A DNA stretch of 52,831 nt from positions 1 through 52,831 of the forward strand of contig JABMPU010000012.1 of assembly GCA_013203665.1 (NCBI GenBank), written 5' to 3'. Positions 19,792 through 27,179 of this stretch are shown one piece after another; the stretch's first letter is position 1, and each line of letters starts with the position of its first letter. This DNA is from Armatimonadota bacterium (GTDB taxonomy: Bacteria > Cloacimonadota > Cloacimonadia > Cloacimonadales > TCS61). The notes under the pieces are model-generated. The model was not told where the DNA came from. It saw only the letters and a list, made by a program, of their open reading frames with translations, and ran no database searches. A program made the translations under genes and the position numbers.

Positions 19792-20537
19792 TCTTCAGAT
19801 AACCTTTTCATTGTTTCGTCGGAAACTTCCAGGTTTGAATATATTTTTTGAACATCATCCAAATCGTCTAAATTATCTATTAATCTAAAAAGTTTTTCAG
19901 CCACAATATCTGCTTTAATAGTGTTCTTGGGGATTCTGGTCAGTTCCGCTTTTGCGATATCATAACCTGCAGATTCAAGATTCTGCAGCACAGTATGAAG
20001 TTCGGAATAGGGAGTATAAATTTCATAAAATTCATCTTCAGTTATGATATCATCTGCTCCGGCATCCAAAGCAGTCATCATAATTTCTTCTTCATCAATA
20101 TCTTCTATTGGAATTTGAATCAGTCCTTTCTGTTCAAAAATCCAGGATACAGAACCGGTTTCTGCCAGATTGCCGCCATATTTGGAAAAAGTGTGACGAA
20201 TTTCTGCTACTGTTCGTTGTTTATTATCTGTAAGCGCCTCGATCAAAATTGCCACTCCATTTTGCCCGTAACCCTCATAAGTGTAATTAACATAATTCAC
20301 ACCTTCGATTTCGCCGGTACCGCGTTTGATTGCTTTTTCGATATTGCTGCTTGGCATATTAGCAGCTTTCGCAGAAGATATTGCCAATCTTAAACGAGGA
20401 TTCGCATCAGCATCTCCTCCGCCTTCACGAGCGGCAACAATGATTTCTTTTACAAGCTTCGTGAATAGTTTTCCCCGTTTTGCATCAGCAGCACCCTTTT
20501 TATGCTTTATGCTGCTCCACTTACTATGACCGGACAT
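19788..20537 (-). CDS. yebC: YebC/TACO1-family protein
   Basis: The family begins MSGHSKWSSIKHKKGAADAKRG, as here (first residues MSGHSKWSSIKHKK), and 249 aa is standard. Members were long annotated as transcription regulators; more recent work links the family to translation through difficult peptide stretches. AGGAGG lies just before the ATG. yebC next to ruvC-ruvA is a widely conserved arrangement. Confidence 0.95.
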   Translation of the reverse strand: MSGHSKWSSIKHKKGAADAKRGKLFTKLVKEIIVAAREGGGDADANPRLRLAISSAKAANMPSSNIEKAIKRGTGEIEGVNYVNYTYEGYGQNGVAILIEALTDNKQRTVAEIRHTFSKYGGNLAETGSVSWIFEQKGLIQIPIEDIDEEEIMMTALDAGADDIITEDEFYEIYTPYSELHTVLQNLESAGYDIAKAELTRIPKNTIKADIVAEKLFRLIDNLDDLDDVQKIYSNLEVSDETMKRLSED

Positions 20538-20599
20538 CTATCCTCCTGAACTTTTGAAAATATTAAATGTTTATTCAGATATTAGATTATTAAATAAAT

Positions 20600-22654
20600 T
20601 TATTCTTCTGTTTTCTTTGCTGCTGCAATTACTTTTGAAGCAATTTCTACCGGAACTTTTTCATAATGCGAGAATTTTTGAGTAAATTTTCCGCGACCCT
20701 GGGTTAAAGATTTCAAAGCCGGGAAATATCCAAAAAGCTCAGCTAAAGGCATTTGAGCATTTAGAACCTGTTTCTTTCCCTTCTGCTGCATTCCCAGTAT
20801 TTTCCCGCGACGAGTAGAAACATCGCCCATCACATCACCCATATATTCATTTGGAATGACAATTTGAGCTTCATGTATCGGTTCCAATAAAATCGGGATA
20901 GCAACTTCAAAAGCTTTTTTCAGGGCATTCCAGGAAGCTATCTTGAATGCCATTTCCGATGAATCTACATCATGAAAACTGCCATAATATACATCAACAC
21001 TGATATCAACAATGGGATGGTTTGCAACAATTCCTTTTTTCATAATTTCATTCAAGCCCTTTTGGATGGAGGGAATAAATTTGCTCGGGATAGTTCCACC
21101 AACTATTGAATTTATAAATTCAAATCCTTCTCCACGCGGTTTCGGTGCCACTCTGAAATAAACTTCTGCGTACTGTCCCCTTCCACCTGACTGTTTTCTA
21201 TGTTTATAGCTTATATCAGCATTTCTGCTGATTGTCTCTCTGTAAGGAACAGTTGGAGTTTTCAATCCTGCATCTATTTTGAAACGGGACTTCAATTTTT
21301 TATTTACAAAAGTAATCTGCTGTTCTCCAATACCAGCTAACACGTTTTCATTTGTCTCAGCATTCATCTGCATACTAAGAGTGGAATCTTCATCCAACAA
21401 TTTGCCAAGAGCAATACCGATTTTATCTTCATCACTCTGGTTAACAGCTTTGATAGATTGCCAGAAAACCGGAGTTGGTAAAGGCACTTCCAACATTCTT
21501 ATTTTTGAATTTGTACTTACGATTGAATTGAAATTTCGAGCGACTTTCATTTTAACAAGAGCTCCAATATCTCCGGGTTTCAGATCATCTGCATCAATAC
21601 GATTTTTTCCTAACACAAAAAACATGGAACCAATCCTATCTTTACTGTCTTTCTCTGGAATAAAAACATCCAAACCGCTTTTCAAACAACCGGAAAAAAC
21701 TCTTACATACGCCAAATCTCCCACGTTCGGATCGGAAAAAGATTTAAAAACATAAGCAACTAAATCTCCTTTTTCAGAACAGATAACAGTCTTTTCATCT
21801 TTTCCATCTTGAACAAGAATTTCGTTCTTATCTGCTGGAGAAGGAAGATATTCAACTATTGCTTCCAAAAGCTCATTCACAGCAATATTATGTGTAGCAG
21901 AACACGAAAAAGCCGGAACAATCAAACCATTTTTTATTGCTTCTTTTGCTCCAGAAAGAAGTTCATCATCAGTCAGTTCACCTGCTTCGAAATATTTCTC
22001 TAAAAGTTCATCATCACTTTCTGCCACAGCTTCCATTAATATCATTTTATTTTCTTCAACAATATCCTTCATATCTGCAGGAATATCAGCGGATTTACCT
22101 TCTATAAATGCTTTTCCTTTGATGAGATCGATAATACCGGAAAATTTATGTTCGCTTCCAATTGGAATCAAAACCGGTATTGGAATAATATCAGAATTTT
22201 CTTTAATCGATTCCAGAGTTTTATAAAAATCTGCTCCTTCATTATCCATTCTGTTAACAATAATTGCTTTAGTAACATCTCTATTTTCCAGCAATTCCAA
22301 AGATTGTTCAAAGCTCACTTCGAAGCCGGCAGAAGCATTAATCACAAAAAGAAGAGTTTCCACAGCTGTAGATGCTGAAATCTGCTCATTAGCAAAATCT
22401 GCAAATCCGGGTGCATCTAAAATATTTATTTTTGTATTCTTCCAATCAAAATTTGCCACACTCAAAGACAGAGACATCCCTTTCTCAATTTCTTCATCAT
22501 TAAAATCCATAACCGTGTTTCCATCTTCCACTTTTCCTACTCTCGTTATGGATTTCACATTGAACAGCATCTGTTCTACCAGACTCGTTTTTCCGGCTCC
22601 GGATGCACCTACTAATGCAATATTCCTGATATCTTCCATGTCGTAATTCTTCAT
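20600..22654 (-). CDS. EF-G-like translational GTPase (FusA2-type)
   Basis: A 684-aa five-domain GTPase of the EF-G superfamily. The P-loop is GASGAGKTS (residues 16-24) instead of the AHIDAGKTT of canonical EF-G. The G3 motif is DAPGFADF, so the catalytic His is replaced by Phe84. The G4 motif reads NRMD. Domain IV has the GGRGQYAEVYF and VDVYYGSFHDVDSSEMAFK segments. These marks place it in the EF-G-like branch found beside a true EF-G in several phyla, whose role in translation is poorly defined. A promoter lies 28 bases upstream, and yebC follows after 62 bases. Confidence 0.9.
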   Translation of the reverse strand: MKNYDMEDIRNIALVGASGAGKTSLVEQMLFNVKSITRVGKVEDGNTVMDFNDEEIEKGMSLSLSVANFDWKNTKINILDAPGFADFANEQISASTAVETLLFVINASAGFEVSFEQSLELLENRDVTKAIIVNRMDNEGADFYKTLESIKENSDIIPIPVLIPIGSEHKFSGIIDLIKGKAFIEGKSADIPADMKDIVEENKMILMEAVAESDDELLEKYFEAGELTDDELLSGAKEAIKNGLIVPAFSCSATHNIAVNELLEAIVEYLPSPADKNEILVQDGKDEKTVICSEKGDLVAYVFKSFSDPNVGDLAYVRVFSGCLKSGLDVFIPEKDSKDRIGSMFFVLGKNRIDADDLKPGDIGALVKMKVARNFNSIVSTNSKIRMLEVPLPTPVFWQSIKAVNQSDEDKIGIALGKLLDEDSTLSMQMNAETNENVLAGIGEQQITFVNKKLKSRFKIDAGLKTPTVPYRETISRNADISYKHRKQSGGRGQYAEVYFRVAPKPRGEGFEFINSIVGGTIPSKFIPSIQKGLNEIMKKGIVANHPIVDISVDVYYGSFHDVDSSEMAFKIASWNALKKAFEVAIPILLEPIHEAQIVIPNEYMGDVMGDVSTRRGKILGMQQKGKKQVLNAQMPLAELFGYFPALKSLTQGRGKFTQKFSHYEKVPVEIASKVIAAAKKTEE

Positions 22655-22681
22655 TATTCCCCCGATTTTATTATATCATTA

Positions 22682-22709
22682 TCTATAGAATTTTCTTTAA
22701 GACAGTCAA
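22682..22709 (-). promoter_or_regulatory. Probable promoter of the EF-G-like/ruv operon
   Basis: On the minus strand: TTGACT (22704-22709), a 16-base spacer, then TATAGA (22682-22687), which would give a leader of about 20 bases with GGGGG near the start codon. Confidence 0.55.
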
Positions 22710-22740
22710 AAAAATTTGATGGATAATATCTTGTCAATCA

Positions 22741-25700
22741 TCACTTCAAAATAATAACTTTCCCGATTTTCTCAGTGATTTTTTTATTCTGGAGATGCTT
22801 TGCTTTCAGTTTATAAAAATATGTTCCATTAGCAATTTTGTCGCCATCTTCATCTCTTCCGTTCCAATATATTTTATTGAAATTCACCTCACAATTTGGC
22901 TGCTTTAACGTTCGGATTTTCCTACCTGTAATTGTATAAATTGTGATCGTTATATCAGCAGGCTCGGTGATGACAAACGTAAAATATCCATCATCTGGCA
23001 TTGGATTGGGATAGGGCAACATATCTTTGATTGCCACTTTATCAGATTTAGTTGCCATGAAATCTATTTCTGCAATAGTTGAAACTCCAAAATTATCAAA
23101 AACAACAAGTTGAATCTCATGTTTACCTTCAGAAATGTTTGAGAGCTGCCAGGTTAATTCCCCTTTAGTATGAGAATTCAAATCATATACAAAACCGGAA
23201 GTAACATCGATCAAGTCATCAGGATCTTCGCTGTGGTCCAAAAGAAGCAACATTCTGCGTCCGGGACTTCCCGAGATATTTATACCATTACTATCTGAGA
23301 TTGCAGCTATAAAGAGCGGATCAGTGGAAACATAATCTCCGGTTTCGAATTTCCTGGAATCTATCCAGATTTGAACTAATGGTTCATCAGTGCTTATGCT
23401 ATCTACAGGAATTTTACTCAGCTTCATAGGATGATAGAACGTTAAAAAACTCTTTTGATCCAACTCATTTTGAAAATACATAATAATGCGACCTTCTTCA
23501 CCACCTCGAATATCATCGGGAACAATAAAAGTGGATTCAAAATTTCCATTGCTCAAGCCAACCATTCCTTTGAAAAACGAATTACCGTTTCTGGTATAAT
23601 CCACAGAATAAACCCGAGGATCCGAAGGAATAGAATTCTCATAATGCAGCCAGTATTCGGAATCATAAACTCTTATTTCTCCAACACCATTTTGATATAC
23701 ATTTCCAATATTGCCGGCTACAGTTACAGTTTGTCTGGCTTGCACGCTATCCGGAACATTATAAATATTACCAATCCTTTTCGGAGAAACGATGGGAAGA
23801 AGCGGATCACCCAATAAGTTGTATAATTTGTTATTATAAATATGCCAATAGGGAGAATTAAGCTTTGCATCCAACAGAGCCATTCCCTGGTTCTCTTTAT
23901 CTAAAATCATATTAACTAATAATCTCTGCATCAAAAGAGCATTTGGATCCGGTGAACTTCCGCGTGTAGCTGCGATGGATGAGATAGAACCTCCATTTGG
24001 TGCAAACAACAATCTCTCTGCCATACAATCATAATTTACATCATCAAAACGACCAACTTCGCAGGAAGCTGCGATAAACAGTGGGAGAGTTTCTACATTA
24101 TCCAACAATCTTATATGAAGTGAACCTTTAAAGTATCCCTCGTCTCCCAGAACATCTTCATTGCCATGCCCAATGAAATACCATACCAGTTTCCCATCAT
24201 TGACTTTATCAATCATATCATTTCGTGCATCCGGTTTGTTCTGATATTCATCAAACTCATATTCAATGCCCAGAACTTTATATACATAAACACTATCTTT
24301 AATCATATCAGCAGTTTGCTGGGCTTTTAGAGTATGATTCATACCAGAAGTTCCATAGCCTTCCAGATGATCTCCTTTATGTTCATCATCTGCAGCGATC
24401 AATATTTCATTTTTCCACCAACCCAGAGTTGGTTCTTCAATATATTTACGGGTTCTTTCAATAAGTAAATCCATATCAGAAGTATTCTGAGCAGGTAATC
24501 TGCCAATTGAAAGTTCTGGTAAATTTCCACTGAAAGTAACAAAATTATCATCCATAATAGAACCATCAAGGTTTGCATAGACCATAACTTTGTTTTTATT
24601 GGTAGAATTTTCCCACTCATTTGTCCCGGAACCCATTAAGATAACCTGCTGGAGGTTATATCCAGTTGCACTCTCAAAACATTCCTGAATGAAGTTCTTA
24701 ATTCCAAGCGGGTCTTCTTCATATTGATCGAAAATATCCTGCTGATCCACAACCTCGCTTATGATGCCAAAATTTCTAAAATGAATGTTTGCAAGAGAAT
24801 CCGAATGCGATAAAAAATCGTGATGAGAAATAATAAGACATTCAATTTCATCTTCGCGATTGGTTAAATCTTTTGGGAATTTACGGGAAAAATCTGAAAC
24901 TGAAAATGCTGAGTTTCTATTAATTCCTTCTTCTATTCGAACCGGTTTATTATGATATTGCCCGCCAAAAGTTAGCCAGTATCTTCTTTGCATTGAATAA
25001 GATTTCAATCTTTTATCTTCTCTAAATTCATCCAAAAAGTAAACATAATCTCCCGGATCAAATTTGCCATCATCACCAGCTTCTATCAAGGTTGGGAGCT
25101 CAACAATCTGTAATCGATAATCTCCAGTTTCTTGATTGATAATTTTTTGAATTGTTGTAAAAATCCTGATCGAATCCGGTTCACAAAAAGCCGGAATTTG
25201 GGAAAGCTGCTGAAAGGATAGTTCATGAAGTCCTGTTTGATGCGACTCAAACCTGAACCAGAAATCAGATTCCTCAAAACGAAAATGACTGATTTCATTT
25301 TTTTCTTTGGTCATCCAGAATTTTGCTGTATCATAATTAAAGATAAAATTCCTGTAAATCTTTTCAAATTTATCGGGAATTATATTTCTAAAAAAAACAT
25401 CACCTGAAATCTTAATTTCCAAAACCATTTTTTCCGAAATGGTCAGTTCATTCTTCATTGCATCATATAAAAATGGAGAAATATTAATCGGAACAATCTG
25501 ATAATAACGATAACGCATTTCTGGCAGAAGCTCAAAAAAGTGTTCATCTCTTTTGGAATAAAGTTCTTCGTCTACTTCATAGAAAAAATCGCACATTTCT
25601 CCCTGATCGATTATTTTCAAAGTGGGTCTTATCGGCTTTTCAAGCGATTCTTTTTTAATTTCCTGAGAAATTATTTTTGCCGAAATTTTTCCATTCGGAG

Positions 25701-25926
25701 GAATTGCAATGTTCAAAACTTTAATGGGAAGAGATGGCGCCCCCGCAATCCCGGAATCTAACCAGTCTGAAAAGATAACCGTTGTGAAATCCATTTCTTG
25801 CTGAATTGAATAATTATCCAAATCAATTTCAACTATTATACGCGTGGGAGTGCTTTCTAAAATCTGCAGATTCGCCGAAAGTACAGCAAAACACAGCATT
25901 AAAATCATCAAAAAATATTTTCTCAC
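22741..25926 (-). CDS. porU: PorU-like C25 sortase of the type IX system
   Basis: A 1061-aa secreted protein with a signal peptide and a long N-terminal beta-rich region. The C25 domain has His587 (FIGHGNED) and Cys622 (AASCEVGRFDD), and a C-terminal FlgD-like domain follows (PYPNPMPDDGYFTF ... GTYFYKLKAK). The domain order and the GHGNE/SCEVG pair match PorU, which removes sorting domains from type IX cargo at the cell surface. The start is GTG with GGAGG five bases upstream. The neighbours on both sides are other envelope and protease genes. It could instead be a cargo C25 protease; the PorU reading is favoured by overall layout, not proved. Confidence 0.78.
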   Translation of the reverse strand: MRKYFLMILMLCFAVLSANLQILESTPTRIIVEIDLDNYSIQQEMDFTTVIFSDWLDSGIAGAPSLPIKVLNIAIPPNGKISAKIISQEIKKESLEKPIRPTLKIIDQGEMCDFFYEVDEELYSKRDEHFFELLPEMRYRYYQIVPINISPFLYDAMKNELTISEKMVLEIKISGDVFFRNIIPDKFEKIYRNFIFNYDTAKFWMTKEKNEISHFRFEESDFWFRFESHQTGLHELSFQQLSQIPAFCEPDSIRIFTTIQKIINQETGDYRLQIVELPTLIEAGDDGKFDPGDYVYFLDEFREDKRLKSYSMQRRYWLTFGGQYHNKPVRIEEGINRNSAFSVSDFSRKFPKDLTNREDEIECLIISHHDFLSHSDSLANIHFRNFGIISEVVDQQDIFDQYEEDPLGIKNFIQECFESATGYNLQQVILMGSGTNEWENSTNKNKVMVYANLDGSIMDDNFVTFSGNLPELSIGRLPAQNTSDMDLLIERTRKYIEEPTLGWWKNEILIAADDEHKGDHLEGYGTSGMNHTLKAQQTADMIKDSVYVYKVLGIEYEFDEYQNKPDARNDMIDKVNDGKLVWYFIGHGNEDVLGDEGYFKGSLHIRLLDNVETLPLFIAASCEVGRFDDVNYDCMAERLLFAPNGGSISSIAATRGSSPDPNALLMQRLLVNMILDKENQGMALLDAKLNSPYWHIYNNKLYNLLGDPLLPIVSPKRIGNIYNVPDSVQARQTVTVAGNIGNVYQNGVGEIRVYDSEYWLHYENSIPSDPRVYSVDYTRNGNSFFKGMVGLSNGNFESTFIVPDDIRGGEEGRIIMYFQNELDQKSFLTFYHPMKLSKIPVDSISTDEPLVQIWIDSRKFETGDYVSTDPLFIAAISDSNGINISGSPGRRMLLLLDHSEDPDDLIDVTSGFVYDLNSHTKGELTWQLSNISEGKHEIQLVVFDNFGVSTIAEIDFMATKSDKVAIKDMLPYPNPMPDDGYFTFVITEPADITITIYTITGRKIRTLKQPNCEVNFNKIYWNGRDEDGDKIANGTYFYKLKAKHLQNKKITEKIGKVIILK

Positions 25927-25947
25927 TTTTCCTCCATTATTACTTCA

Positions 25948-25963
25948 CCAACTGGTAAGTTGG
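25948..25963. repeat. Small palindrome CCAACT-GGTA-AGTTGG
   Basis: Inverted repeat upstream of the PorU-like gene, similar to the one at 7688-7709. Confidence 0.4.
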
Positions 25964-26031
25964 GAAAGAGTAAAAAAATTATGGTCAATATCTGTAAATA
26001 GTGTTCAATGTCAATATCAAATAAAAACTTG

Positions 26032-26115
26032 TTCCCACGCTCCCGCGTGGGAATGACGGAGATCAACGTTCCTACGTCAAAATAGCTAAAATGCTAAATT
26101 GCTAAAATGCTAATT
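26032..26115. repeat. Palindrome TTCCCACGC/GCGTGGGAA and a GCTAAAAT tandem run
   Basis: Arms of 9 bases around a 4-base loop (26032-26053) resemble repeat A with different arms. Tandem GCTAAAAT-like units follow at about 26085-26115, ending at the stop of the PrsW-like gene. Confidence 0.6.
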
Positions 26116-26117
26116 TG

Positions 26118-27179
26118 TCATTCAATATTCACCGATTCTTTCAAAAAAGACATTTGCCATAAATCTTTTTTGGATAAATGAAGCAAGGGAGCTAATATGC
26201 TTTTTCCAGCTTTTCCAATACTCTTTTCCAAATAAGATAATTCTTTTACTTTATCTTTTAGCTCAGTATCAATTATTATTTCCATTCCCGCTTCCTTCAT
26301 CAGAAGAAAACCTTTTGAACGAATAGAAAGTTCCAAATAAATCCTGAGATAACAAAGCACGTCCATTACTACTTCACCGGGAAATCTCTTTGCGAAACGA
26401 TCCAGATATTTTCCGGCTTTCGTCTCTTTGAATTTTCCTTTTTTTATAAATTCAAGAAGCATTACATCTGTAATGAAACCTGTTTCCATCCAGTTTTGCA
26501 ATCCTTTTTCACTTCTTGAAAATATCACCATCATGAGAATGGGAAGCAGCAGCAATTGACTTACAGTTGTTATCATAGGCGAAAAATAAAAATGATTAAA
26601 AAAGGAATGTAAAATGAAAGCAATCAAGTAACCAGGAAGAAAAATGACGAACTTTTCACTGTTAAACCGTTCGATGAGATACACTGTTATCATCGTAAAA
26701 ATGGCAGTAGTTCCTCCGTGCATGAAAGCTGTTCCAAAACCACGAATAATCCAAATGAACAAATTATTATTCAAAAGGTAATGAAGATAATAGATGTTTT
26801 CCACAAAGGCAAAACCAGCGCCAATCGCAAAACCGTAAATCGCTCCATCAACGAGGAAACCGATTTTCTTTTGCTTGATAAGATAAATTGGAAAAAGTGC
26901 TTTTAAAAATTCTTCGATTAAAGGAGCGAAATAATAAGTAATATTGTCTGGATTTTCAGAAAACTTGAAAAAGATTTTGTTTATTACATAACATAAAAGT
27001 GCAACACAACATCCGATAAGTAGGGTTTTCAGAATTGATCTTAGTTTAAGAAGTTTATAGCTGTCTAAGATTATCAAAACAAGCAGAAAAAGTAGAACAG
27101 GAAAAAGACTGAAGCAAATTTTAACTATTGTTATCACAGTAGCTGCAGGCTTATCATAAATTCTTCTGAAGTATTCCAA
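26118..27179 (-). CDS. PrsW-like intramembrane protease
   Basis: A 353-aa protein with about eight hydrophobic helices in the first 220 residues, followed by a soluble helical tail. The conserved PrsW-type residues are present: Glu89-Glu90 (PLIEEFLKAL), Glu127-Asn128 (FAFVENIYY), His154 (AFMHGGTT) and His191 (ILHSFFNH). Members of this family cut membrane proteins such as anti-sigma factors. The listed start is a TTG at 27179 that overlaps the preceding gene by 46 bases and has no clear Shine-Dalgarno site. A GTG 15 codons further in is an alternative. The substrate is unknown. Confidence 0.82.
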   Translation of the reverse strand: MEYFRRIYDKPAATVITIVKICFSLFPVLLFLLVLIILDSYKLLKLRSILKTLLIGCCVALLCYVINKIFFKFSENPDNITYYFAPLIEEFLKALFPIYLIKQKKIGFLVDGAIYGFAIGAGFAFVENIYYLHYLLNNNLFIWIIRGFGTAFMHGGTTAIFTMITVYLIERFNSEKFVIFLPGYLIAFILHSFFNHFYFSPMITTVSQLLLLPILMMVIFSRSEKGLQNWMETGFITDVMLLEFIKKGKFKETKAGKYLDRFAKRFPGEVVMDVLCYLRIYLELSIRSKGFLLMKEAGMEIIIDTELKDKVKELSYLEKSIGKAGKSILAPLLHLSKKDLWQMSFLKESVNIE

